Below the pieces are notes generated by a model. That model saw only the letters and a program-made list of their open reading frames with translations, was not told the origin of the DNA and ran no database searches. The position numbers and the translations under genes are program-made. Below, piece by piece: positions 41,951-50,259 of a stretch of DNA of 64,000 nt. How positions within the stretch are numbered: the first letter of the stretch is position 1; every line of letters begins with the position of its first letter. This stretch comes from Ruminococcus sp. OA3. Its GTDB lineage: Bacteria; Bacillota; Clostridia; Lachnospirales; Lachnospiraceae. The stretch covers positions 3,038,001 through 3,102,000 of the forward strand of contig NZ_JAKNTO010000001.1 in assembly GCF_022440845.1 (NCBI RefSeq). Reading direction: 5' to 3'.

Positions 41951-43882
41951 CTACTTCAATGTCACAGACGGAAACATGGAGTTATCTGTATGCGGAATAA
42001 AGCAGGATGCAACAAACTCGTCCATATAAGTCGGCACCGCACTGAGTTCCAGATATGTCATGTTGGAAGCCACCTCGTACGTCTTCTTTTCCGCCTCCGT
42101 CGAAAGCAGCATCGCGTATGCTCCGGAGAGAGAGGAATTACCGATATAGTGGAATTTGTCCAGCGGAATATCCGGCAGCATACCGATATTCACCGCATTT
42201 TCCATATTGATTCCACTTCCAATACCGCCCGCTACATAGACTTCTTCTACCATAGAGATATCAAAGTCCAGAGAAGACAGCATGGTACGGATAGCCGAGA
42301 AAATAGCTCCCTTTGCCCGGATAAAATTATCGATGTCCACTTCAGTGATCTCGATATCTTTCACCGATGCCGCCTCTTCCTGAAATGCCAGGACATAGCT
42401 TCCCATTCCGTATTTATCATGGCGGATTCTTTTTCCTTCTCGGGCAAATTTCCCTTTTGGATTGATGATACCGCACCGGTACAATTCACTGATCACATCG
42501 ATAATGCCGGAACCGCACAGGCCGATCGGTTTCTCATCCGATGCTCCGATAATCTCAAATGTCGGTTCCATCGTGTCTTTATCGATGACGCACGCTTCGA
42601 TGGCTCCATCTGTCGCACGCATACCGCAGCTGATGTCGCCGCCCTCAAAGGCAGGCCCGGCGGAACACGCACAGCTCATGAGGAAATCGGAATTTCCGAA
42701 TACAAGCTCACCGTTCGTGCCAAGGTCAATGAAAAGAGAAAATTCCGGTTTATTCCAGATCATACTGACTAACGTACCTGCAGTAATATCGCCGCCCACA
42801 TAGCTTCCGATATTTGGCGCTATGATAAGATGTGCATCCGGGTTAATATTTATATTAAGATCGGATGCATAGAATGCGTTTGTCTTAAAAAATGCAGGAA
42901 TATACGGTTCCATTCTGAGCGGATCCGCATTGATTCCGGCAAACAGATGATTCATGGTTGTGTTGCCGGCCACACACATACGGTAAATATGCTTCGGATC
43001 AAATCCATTCGCACGGCACATCTGCTCAATCATCGGATTGATGGTTTCCTGGATCACTGCATTCTGCAGGCGTTCTTTTCCGCCTGGCTTGAGTGATTCG
43101 ATAATCCGGTTGATCACATCGGCACCATACCGGATCTGCCCATTCCCGCTCGACGCTTTCCCGATAATTTCACCGGTCTCCATGTTAATGATCAGACCGG
43201 ATACTGTCGTCGTTCCGATATCAATCGCCAGACCGCCAATTACCACATCTTCATCCTTTTCATAAACATCATAGACAAAGATATGACCATTTGCAGCTGT
43301 ACGGAGCACACACTGAACCGTAAAGTCACTGGCGCGAAGCACATCCGGCAGTTTGCACATTACGGTATACGGCAGCTGCACGCGCTCGGCACCGGTCGCT
43401 TTCTTCAGCGCACGAACCAGCCTTTCATTATCAGGCATTGTATCGTCCAGCGTTGGAATATCCATCGTAATGGATATGGTTCTCAGGCTGTTATGCAGTG
43501 CAATACCAGCCTCCTCGATACCAGCTTTTGTCTTTTCAAAAATAGCGACCTCATCCTGTGAACTTAAATCCGCAACTTTCATTCTGCTTCGATAAGCCGA
43601 AGCAATATCAGGAACCATCACCACAACATCTGCCTCGATGGTGCTGACACAAGCCAGACGCCATCCCTGTTCATACTCTTCCTCTGAAATATGACGTGTT
43701 TTTTTGGAATCCAGTTCCCCGCCCACCAGCTTAACACGGCACTTCCCACAGGATGCATTGCCGGAGCATGGGGCGTCGATAGCTACATTCGTTTTTCTGG
43801 CTACCTCCAGAAGGTTTTCACCGGAAGTGGCGAAGGTTTCAACCACTTCGCCACTCTCAAACTGAAAAGTTACTTTGTACAT
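41951..43882 (-). CDS. acsV: Reductive activator of the corrinoid iron-sulfur protein (RACo, AcsV)
   Basis: ATP-dependent reactivation of the CoFeSP when its cobalt is oxidised to Co(II). The 643-residue protein has an N-terminal [2Fe-2S] ferredoxin domain (Cys39, 45, 48, 78; segment CSGNASCGKCRVKL), a linker, and a C-terminal ASKHA-type ATPase domain (GLAIDIGTTTVSGLIINMET; CVAGNTTMNHLFAGI; FLIDLGTNGELV-like SLFIDLGTNGELVFGN; ACSAGPAFEGGDISCGMRA; VYVAGGIGSGINMENA). It follows acsE by 31 bases. Confidence 0.93.
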   Translation of the reverse strand: MYKVTFQFESGEVVETFATSGENLLEVARKTNVAIDAPCSGNASCGKCRVKLVGGELDSKKTRHISEEEYEQGWRLACVSTIEADVVVMVPDIASAYRSRMKVADLSSQDEVAIFEKTKAGIEEAGIALHNSLRTISITMDIPTLDDTMPDNERLVRALKKATGAERVQLPYTVMCKLPDVLRASDFTVQCVLRTAANGHIFVYDVYEKDEDVVIGGLAIDIGTTTVSGLIINMETGEIIGKASSGNGQIRYGADVINRIIESLKPGGKERLQNAVIQETINPMIEQMCRANGFDPKHIYRMCVAGNTTMNHLFAGINADPLRMEPYIPAFFKTNAFYASDLNININPDAHLIIAPNIGSYVGGDITAGTLVSMIWNKPEFSLFIDLGTNGELVFGNSDFLMSCACSAGPAFEGGDISCGMRATDGAIEACVIDKDTMEPTFEIIGASDEKPIGLCGSGIIDVISELYRCGIINPKGKFAREGKRIRHDKYGMGSYVLAFQEEAASVKDIEITEVDIDNFIRAKGAIFSAIRTMLSSLDFDISMVEEVYVAGGIGSGINMENAVNIGMLPDIPLDKFHYIGNSSLSGAYAMLLSTEAEKKTYEVASNMTYLELSAVPTYMDEFVASCFIPHTDNSMFPSVTLK

Positions 43883-43913
43883 ATAGATTCAGCCTCTTTA
43901 AATTCTGTTTTAA

Positions 43914-44699
43914 TTACAGTTCCAGATAAGAATCTGCATACAGTGTGTTGTTTTTGAAAACATCACAGGATTTGATTGTTTCCATAAGTCTCTTATCACA
44001 TGGGTTAACGATAGCAGAAGTAAGACCCTGCATCATACACATAGCAACCAGAGCTGAATCCATGATCGGTCTGATATCTTTCGGCATACCATTGGAGTTA
44101 TTGGAAAGTCCGCCTGTAGAATTCAGTCCCATATCACTGAACATTTTGATTGCTTCCAGAACTTCCATCTGTTTGTCCTGCATACCTTTTACAACGATAA
44201 ACAGCGGGTCAAACCACAGATCTGTAGGCTCCATTCCCAGCATCATACCGTGCTCCAGCATTGTCTGGCAGTGTACCATACGCTCGTCATTATCAGCAGC
44301 GATTGGTCCGTCAGAGCAGAGTGCAACTACGATTGCATCGTTTGCTGCTGCAAGATCGATATAGCTGATTCTGTCACCTGCATCCGCAGAGTTAACGATT
44401 GGTTTTCCCTTGGATCTGTTATATACAGCGATACCAGCTTCGATAGCAGCTTTATTAGCTGTATCAAGTGCCAGCGGAACATTGTCAAAGTTTTCCTGAA
44501 TTGTTTTAACAGCCCACTGCATCAGTTCCGGTCCGTCACTCTCTGCAGGTCCAATGTTAACGTCAAGATATGTAGCACCTGCTTCCAGCTGCTCTTTTGC
44601 ACGTTTTAAGATCGCTTCAGGATTACGTGTAGCCATTGCTTCTTTTATTGCAGGTGAAATACAATGAATTCTTTCCCCAATAGTTACAAATTTTGCCAT
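43914..44699 (-). CDS. acsE: Methyl-THF:corrinoid/iron-sulfur protein methyltransferase
   Basis: Moves the methyl group from methyl-tetrahydrofolate to Co(I) of AcsCD. The 261-residue pterin-binding TIM barrel begins FVTIGERIHCISPAIKEAM and has LEAGATYLDVNIGPAESDG (DVNIGP), VPLALDTANKAAIEAG, KPIVNSADAG and GGLSNNSNGMPKDI. GAGAAAAAGT precedes the ATG. Located between acsC and acsV. Confidence 0.95.
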   Translation of the reverse strand: MAKFVTIGERIHCISPAIKEAMATRNPEAILKRAKEQLEAGATYLDVNIGPAESDGPELMQWAVKTIQENFDNVPLALDTANKAAIEAGIAVYNRSKGKPIVNSADAGDRISYIDLAAANDAIVVALCSDGPIAADNDERMVHCQTMLEHGMMLGMEPTDLWFDPLFIVVKGMQDKQMEVLEAIKMFSDMGLNSTGGLSNNSNGMPKDIRPIMDSALVAMCMMQGLTSAIVNPCDKRLMETIKSCDVFKNNTLYADSYLEL

Positions 44700-44730
44700 A
44701 CTTTTTCTCCTTTTCTCTCAATACAATATT

Positions 44731-44827
44731 CAATACCCTGCGGGCATCCCGTAATCCATGCCCTTCGGGCAGACGGGCGCCAGGCGTCCGGCATTGTAGT
44801 AAAGGGGGCTTTAAAAACCCCCTTTTT
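44731..44827 (-). other. Structured spacer between acsC and acsE
   Basis: A GC-rich element framed by CAATACC and GGCATTG (44731-44796) contains stacked small stems (GCCCTTCGGGC; CCCTGCGGG). Next to it AAAGGGGG pairs with CCCCCTTT (44801-44825). On the transcript the latter looks like a weak terminator or a 3' stabilising hairpin after acsC. Confidence 0.55.
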
Positions 44828-44833
44828 CACATT

Positions 44834-46192
44834 TTATAACTGGCCGTTCTCCTGCATGTCTTTCAGGAATTTAACCAGCTGTACTGCCTCGTTCGGTGCA
44901 ACGATAACTTCCCAGTCAGGTAACTTGGATTCGATATCGCCCTTCAATACAGCAACTTTACCAGGAATAATAAGTTTTCTGGATTTGATCTTGTCCTCTA
45001 CGTTCTCTGTGATGAATTTTGCTACAGAAGCAGAAGAAAGTTTTCCAGCAGCCCATGCAGTCAGTACGGAAAGTCCGCCCGCGTCGCTGATCAGCATGTT
45101 AATCGGAACACCGGATCTCTCCAGCTCACCGGAAACGATGAAATATGTAAGAGCAAAGTCAACTGTTGTCAGGCAGATAGAATTCTCATCTGCGCCGTTC
45201 AGCGGATAAATGCCCGGTTCAACTTTCATTGGTTTCTGAGGATCTGTGAATACGTTCTGACGCAGACCAAACAGCGGAAGTGCTTCCGCATATCCCAGTT
45301 CTTCCATAACAACGATGGAACCATATTTCAGTGTAAATACAGAAGACAGAGCTTCCTGCATGTATTTATCACCTTTTGCAAGTTTTACAGTGTTTACGAT
45401 AGACGGATATCCGAAGGTTCTGTCTTCATCTTTCAGAGCTGCACGTCTTACCTGAACTGCGTTTGCAAAAGCCTCTTTAATGCTTGCACCTGTCACATCC
45501 AGAACAAGATCTTTGTTATCCAGTTTTTCAAGGGCTGCAACTGTGTCATACAATTCATTTAAGTCCGCTCCGGATACACCGAGAACAACACCTGCCTCTT
45601 TGGCAACTGCACTCATAGCTTCATAGTTGGAAGCATTTGCACCGTTTAATACCGGTTTGCCGTCCTTACATTCTGCAAGAGCAGCTTTTGCAACTTCTAC
45701 ATCATCACATCCCAGAACGAGAGTTTTTCCTGTAGCTGCCGCTTTTTTAACAAGAGCAACGTATTTGTCAGCGCCTGAAGCAGCATCATAGTTTACATAA
45801 ACCATTTCAACCTGCATTCTTTCACTGATACGTTCGTAATCAACAACCGGAATTGCTGCAATCTTAGCATCAATTTCAGCGTCATCCATGCAGCTGCAGA
45901 GAGCAACTGCATATCTTGTCTTGCTCACAAAAGTTTTTTCATGTCTGTAGAGAACTGTCTCTCCGCCAAGTGTATATTCGCCTTCTCCTGTACCAACCTT
46001 GATCGTCTTCATAGGCGGTGCAGTAGCTGCTGATAAGGAAGCAAGCGCTTCTTCCGACATGTAAGGGCATGCAGAAATGTCAACCGCACCCTGAGCAACT
46101 TTCATGGAGAAAGCCATACAAGTTGGGCTGCCGCACTCCTTACAGTTTTTCTTTGGTGTCATTTTAAATATTTGAATACCTGATAATGCCAT
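44834..46192 (-). CDS. acsC: Corrinoid/iron-sulfur protein large (gamma) subunit
   Basis: Carries the [4Fe-4S] cluster and shares corrinoid binding with AcsD. The 452-residue protein has Cys17, Cys20, Cys25 and Cys42 in KNCKECGSPTCMAFSM and SACPYMS for the cluster, a TIM-barrel middle (VYVNYDAASGADKYVALVKK; VLGVSGADLNEL), and a C-terminal corrinoid-binding part (MLISDAGGLSVLTAWAAGKL). It depends on the neighbouring cobalamin operon for its cofactor. Confidence 0.95.
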   Translation of the reverse strand: MALSGIQIFKMTPKKNCKECGSPTCMAFSMKVAQGAVDISACPYMSEEALASLSAATAPPMKTIKVGTGEGEYTLGGETVLYRHEKTFVSKTRYAVALCSCMDDAEIDAKIAAIPVVDYERISERMQVEMVYVNYDAASGADKYVALVKKAAATGKTLVLGCDDVEVAKAALAECKDGKPVLNGANASNYEAMSAVAKEAGVVLGVSGADLNELYDTVAALEKLDNKDLVLDVTGASIKEAFANAVQVRRAALKDEDRTFGYPSIVNTVKLAKGDKYMQEALSSVFTLKYGSIVVMEELGYAEALPLFGLRQNVFTDPQKPMKVEPGIYPLNGADENSICLTTVDFALTYFIVSGELERSGVPINMLISDAGGLSVLTAWAAGKLSSASVAKFITENVEDKIKSRKLIIPGKVAVLKGDIESKLPDWEVIVAPNEAVQLVKFLKDMQENGQL

Positions 46193-46219
46193 GTTTTTTA
46201 TCCTCCTGTTCTTATATGA

Positions 46220-47161
46220 TTACACTAATTCTTTAATCATTTTTGAAATGGTTGCAACGGATTGAGGATGTTGTAAAACTACAGCATTGGATCCGGATAC
46301 TAAGTCAGCTGCTGCTGTCATAATTTCCATGGAGATTCCTCTTTCCTCTCTAGAACCCCATTCCGGCATATCTTCTTCTGTCGCCATGGATTCTTTAACA
46401 TTCCATGTCTCGGAAGCAACCGGTGTAAGAATTGGCATCTGGAGCATAGCATCATCCTGTGACAAAGCTGCTGCTTTGATTCTGTCCATTGTAGAAACTA
46501 CATATTCATAACCGTAACCTGCTGTTGCAGTACCAACATTCATGATGATGCTGTCAGCTTTTACGCCCAGCTGTGTTGTAACAACGTTCAGCTGTTTTGC
46601 AAGGTTGATATCTACTGCAGACTCAGCACCCAGTTTCTGGTTGTAAGCAAGTCCTGCCGCAGCACCAATTGCTTTGTAGTTTTCTTCTTTTGCAGGCATG
46701 ATGACAACGTTTTTACCCTGCAGGGCTTCTGCTACCTTCGGAAGCAGTTCTGCATCTTTTTCAACGTTCTTACATCCTGCAACTACCAACGGAAGATCTG
46801 TTGCACCTGCAACTTCATTCACGACTGCAACGAGTTCTTCAACAGACTTGTTTTCCCCGTTCGGATCTCCGCCTTCCAGGCTCAGGTAAATAAAATCAGC
46901 ACCTTCCATAGCGGTAGCTTTCGCTGCCATATCTGCCATGGATGCATTTTCACCATAGTATGTAATTAACTCCGGTGTTGCATTAATCAGGCCCATATCT
47001 GTGATTTCAACACCAACTTTCGGTGCATTATCGATTGGTCCATCAAATGTGTAGAAAGGAAATACACTTTCTCCTCCTAATGTGATTGCTTTGTCTCCGC
47101 ATCCGATCTCAACGGTCTTGATAGATGCATTAAACTTTTGTGGTTTAGAATTAAACGGCAT
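46220..47161 (-). CDS. acsD: Corrinoid/iron-sulfur protein small (delta) subunit
   Basis: Partner of AcsC in the methyl-carrying CoFeSP. The 313-residue protein reads KTVEIGCGDKAITLGGESVF, PFYTFDGPIDNAPKVGVEI, ADFIYLSLEGGDPNGENKS and MNVGTATAGYGYEYVVSTMD, with ILTPVASETWNVKES near the C terminus, as in AcsD/CdhD. I prefer the ATG at 47161 (MPFNSKPQ) because AAAAGGAGG lies 9 bases before it; the ATG at 47167 is too close to that site. Confidence 0.93.
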   Translation of the reverse strand: MPFNSKPQKFNASIKTVEIGCGDKAITLGGESVFPFYTFDGPIDNAPKVGVEITDMGLINATPELITYYGENASMADMAAKATAMEGADFIYLSLEGGDPNGENKSVEELVAVVNEVAGATDLPLVVAGCKNVEKDAELLPKVAEALQGKNVVIMPAKEENYKAIGAAAGLAYNQKLGAESAVDINLAKQLNVVTTQLGVKADSIIMNVGTATAGYGYEYVVSTMDRIKAAALSQDDAMLQMPILTPVASETWNVKESMATEEDMPEWGSREERGISMEIMTAAADLVSGSNAVVLQHPQSVATISKMIKELV

Positions 47162-47188
47162 TCTCATTAGCCTCCTTTTAAATTTTAT

Positions 47189-47219
47189 ATGCGCATGCAC
47201 GTATTAGGTACATGCGCAT
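47189..47219 (-). other. Hairpin in the acsB-acsD spacer
   Basis: ATGCGCATG (47189-47197) and CATGCGCAT (47211-47219) form a perfect 9-bp stem with a 13-base loop, without a T run, so it is probably an mRNA processing or stability element. Confidence 0.6.
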
Positions 47220-47236
47220 TTCTGACACTGATTATA

Positions 47237-49366
47237 CTACATCATTGGGTCCATTGACAAGGCTGGATGGCCTTTTTCTGTCAAAAATGCAACCAATGTT
47301 TCCGGATCTTCTGCAATTGTCTCGTCACCGATCATATCTGTGAAGTTCTCAATTCCATAAACCTCTTTCGCTGTCGCATTCAGTTTCTCCGCAACCTGAT
47401 CCTTCAGCTCTTTCGGCATCCAAACAATCCTCTCGATTCCACCCTCTGCCTTCATGAATTTCTTGGAAGAGATGAACTGTTTACCATGTCCCATGAAGCC
47501 TGGTGTCTGAACACCGCCGCCTGTCATGGATGCCAGCTCAGGGAATGTCATTCCAAGAGGGGTCATGCCTGCATACTCACGGTTCGCGATACATACACCG
47601 TTGGAGAATGGCTCGATACCACAGATACACTCGAAACATCCACAGGATGTCATCGGTTTTTCCATGATGGAGTACAGGGATACATCCTGCAGCGCACCCT
47701 GGGAGAACTTACGTACTGCTTCATTGACATCTTCGTACTCACCGATACGCTCATCAATCACTTTTTCTTTCGTGATAACCTGGCATGGTCCTGCCGGATC
47801 CAGCTCGTTGGTTGCTTTCGCATCCAGCCATGAAACAGCACCGCAAAGTCCCAGTCTCTCCGGAGTTACCACACATACGTGAGATGGTGAGAATGCCTGG
47901 CACATGATACAGCTGTAGTATACGCCTACGGATTCATCTGTCATGTTACCGATTCTCTCATCACGTTTGTCAAATGCAGGGATTGCAACTTCGTGACGGA
48001 TTCTTGTACAGTCTTCGTCATTCGTGTAGATCTTAACCTGGCATTTATCAACAACGGCATCAAATTCGCTTTTGATTCTTGCATACAGAACCTCTGCGAG
48101 GTCTTTCGCACGGAATCCTGCATTGAATGCATCTTTGCTGACACGGACACGGATCATATCTCTCTGTCCTGTATGCATAACGCCCTCGATACAGTTTACA
48201 TAGTTATGGAATTTACGCTCGAATACAGGCTCAAAGTCAGGCTGCATATTTTTTCCGGCAACTTCCACTACGTATGCGATGCTGTGCTTGCTTCCCACTT
48301 CAAATTCATCGAAGTCTTTACCGATCAGCTCAAAGTGATGGTCTTCCACTTCAGCCAGCTCTTTGGTCTGCACCAGCTCGCAGCAGTCCACTCTGGAACC
48401 GTCGAATTCCACCTGCATATCACCTTTACGGATGATCTCGCCTTCGAACGCACTACCGAATGCTACCGGGATATCGATCTTCGTGATCTTGATTTTGATA
48501 TCGCGTGCTTCAAGAGAAGTTGCATTGAATTTGCTGACATCTTCCTGCACGATCAGACTCTTCGGTACGCGGAAGATATTCTCTGTCTCATTTGTGACTA
48601 CCGGGAATCCAAGTGCAATCGCACCTGCTCCGCATGCAACGATTACGTCGTCCAGAGGTTTGAATGCGTTTACGAATGCCGGTACACGCTCAAATGTATA
48701 TTTCATCAGGTTGCCTGCATCTCCAGGTGCAATGTTACCGAAGATGAGGGCTGCACGCAATGCAACAGATACGACATGGATTACGCTTGTCACGTCTTTT
48801 CCAAGCGGGATCACACGCACGTTTGCACCTGTCTTGTATCCTGCCTCTTCACACTGGTCGATGATGCCGCCGACAAGTGTTACCAGGATACCCTGTGCCT
48901 GATAGCTCTTAACGAGTTCTACGCCTTCTTCAACAGAAGGAGCTGCGCCGAGGATTACGGCTACGCCCGGGATATCGCCTGTTACAAGCGGTACGCCGAG
49001 TTCACGGATCACAGCATCTCCAAGATGTCCGTAGCAAGGCTCTGCGTACGGTTCTGCTCCGTCGATATATTTCAGAACTTCAATGAATTCTGCACAGAGT
49101 GCTGTTGCAACACCTGACATGAAAGCGTCGTTCAGACGTTTATTTCTTGTCATCAGAGTTTTTACCACACCAAGGGCTTCTTTCAGTTCTTTTAAATTGG
49201 TTACTTTTGTACCTGTCACTGAATAGTAACATGGCAGGCTGTATGCGGTATTAGGAAAGCTTACCGCTTTGTCTTCGCCGTACTGAGCGATGGCACCATC
49301 GATTGCGCCTTCTGTCAAGCCATATACAGCATCATTTCCACCAAATACTCGATCAAATAATGTCAC
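47237..49366 (-). CDS. acsB: CO-methylating acetyl-CoA synthase
   Basis: Joins CO, a methyl group and CoA at the nickel A-cluster to give acetyl-CoA. The 709-residue product has Cys486, 489, 498, 508, 575 and 577. Their spacing (3, 9, 10, 67, 2) is the same as that of the six A-cluster ligands of the Moorella enzyme (506, 509, 518, 528, 595, 597), a constant offset of 20. Segments SCIMCQAFSPSHVCV, TSCGCFECICGIEPFSNGVC and ASMTGGGVQTPGFMGHG are clear. The start codon is GTG at 49366 behind AAAGGAGGAAAAAACA. Confidence 0.97.
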   Translation of the reverse strand: MTLFDRVFGGNDAVYGLTEGAIDGAIAQYGEDKAVSFPNTAYSLPCYYSVTGTKVTNLKELKEALGVVKTLMTRNKRLNDAFMSGVATALCAEFIEVLKYIDGAEPYAEPCYGHLGDAVIRELGVPLVTGDIPGVAVILGAAPSVEEGVELVKSYQAQGILVTLVGGIIDQCEEAGYKTGANVRVIPLGKDVTSVIHVVSVALRAALIFGNIAPGDAGNLMKYTFERVPAFVNAFKPLDDVIVACGAGAIALGFPVVTNETENIFRVPKSLIVQEDVSKFNATSLEARDIKIKITKIDIPVAFGSAFEGEIIRKGDMQVEFDGSRVDCCELVQTKELAEVEDHHFELIGKDFDEFEVGSKHSIAYVVEVAGKNMQPDFEPVFERKFHNYVNCIEGVMHTGQRDMIRVRVSKDAFNAGFRAKDLAEVLYARIKSEFDAVVDKCQVKIYTNDEDCTRIRHEVAIPAFDKRDERIGNMTDESVGVYYSCIMCQAFSPSHVCVVTPERLGLCGAVSWLDAKATNELDPAGPCQVITKEKVIDERIGEYEDVNEAVRKFSQGALQDVSLYSIMEKPMTSCGCFECICGIEPFSNGVCIANREYAGMTPLGMTFPELASMTGGGVQTPGFMGHGKQFISSKKFMKAEGGIERIVWMPKELKDQVAEKLNATAKEVYGIENFTDMIGDETIAEDPETLVAFLTEKGHPALSMDPMM

Positions 49367-49380
49367 TGTTTTTTCCTCCT

Positions 49381-50151
49381 TTAGGCAATTGTCGAATCAA
49401 TTGTCTCTTTAATTTTTCTGATTTCATCTGTTGCAGACTCACTGAAGTCATACGGTGAGCATCCTTTGCGGTCTGCATCAATTATTTCGGTATTATAATG
49501 AACAAAACCTAACAGGTCTTCTTCCGGGATACGTTCTCTGATGAATGCCTCATCTTCTTCGTCCCGTACTTTATTGGCAACGACACGTACCTGCGCTACG
49601 CCGAGGTCTTCAGCCAGGCGCTTCACATTCCGGTACGTCTGAACACTTCTCGCTCCCGGTTCAATGACAACGACAAAACAGTCCACACCTTCCGTCGTCC
49701 CCCGTCCAAGATGTTCGAGTCCTGCTTCCATATCCAGGATTACGACATCCTCCCGCCTGAGCACAAGGTTGCTGATGATTCTCTTGAGCATCACATGTTC
49801 CGGGCAGACACATCCGCCGCCGCCGGTTTCCACTGTTCCCAGCACCAGAAGCCTCACTCCATTGCATACCCGTCCATATTTTTCCGGAATATCATCAACC
49901 CTGGGATTCAGTTTATAAAACTGATTATCCGGAGTTGCTCCCGTCCTCTCCTCCACCAGTTTACGCATTCTGCTGATCGGTACGATCTCGGCCAGTTCCT
50001 CCTCCGAGAAACCAAGGGCAAGCCCCAGGTTTGCATCGGGATCGACATCTGCAGCCAAAACGTTTCTTCCTTCATCTGCATATAATCTGGCGAGTGTCGC
50101 AGAAAATGTTGTCTTTCCAACGCCGCCTTTTCCTGTTACTGCAATTTTCAT
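49381..50151 (-). CDS. cooC: CO dehydrogenase/acetyl-CoA synthase maturation ATPase (CooC type, copy 1)
   Basis: MinD/SIMIBI-type ATPase that helps put nickel in CODH or ACS. The 256-residue protein has a deviant Walker A (VTGKGGVGKTTFSATL), AADVDPDANLGLALG, a CxC nickel-binding motif at Cys114/Cys116 (GGGGCVCPEHVM) and VILDMEAGLEHLGRGTTEG. It lies between cooS and acsB, so it could serve either enzyme; assignment to ACS (AcsF-like) is possible. Confidence 0.9.
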   Translation of the reverse strand: MKIAVTGKGGVGKTTFSATLARLYADEGRNVLAADVDPDANLGLALGFSEEELAEIVPISRMRKLVEERTGATPDNQFYKLNPRVDDIPEKYGRVCNGVRLLVLGTVETGGGGCVCPEHVMLKRIISNLVLRREDVVILDMEAGLEHLGRGTTEGVDCFVVVIEPGARSVQTYRNVKRLAEDLGVAQVRVVANKVRDEEDEAFIRERIPEEDLLGFVHYNTEIIDADRKGCSPYDFSESATDEIRKIKETIDSTIA

Positions 50152-50201
50152 GCTATTTCATCCACCTTTTAACTAAATTGCGCGATGGCAACGAGACAAG
50201 C

Positions 50202-50259
50202 GGGCATGCTTGCATGCCCATTTGGCGACTGCCCGCGTGTAACACACTCTGTGTGTTAC
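50202..50259 (-). other. Palindromic hairpins in the cooS-cooC spacer
   Basis: GTAACACAC-TCT-GTGTGTTAC (50239-50259) abuts the cooS stop codon. GGGCATGC-TT-GCATGCCC lies at 50202-50219. Neither has a T run. They are likely to mark the cooS mRNA 3' end or a processing site. Confidence 0.6.

Noticed and set aside
44731-44796. Small insertion element or MITE framed by CAATACC/GGCATTG
   Set aside because: No second copy was seen in the window and no target-site duplication is clear; kept only as a structured spacer.
47993-49117. A 374-codon open frame on the plus strand
   Set aside because: Complete overlap with acsB on the other strand and a Cys/Asp-rich composition without motifs; a shadow of acsB.
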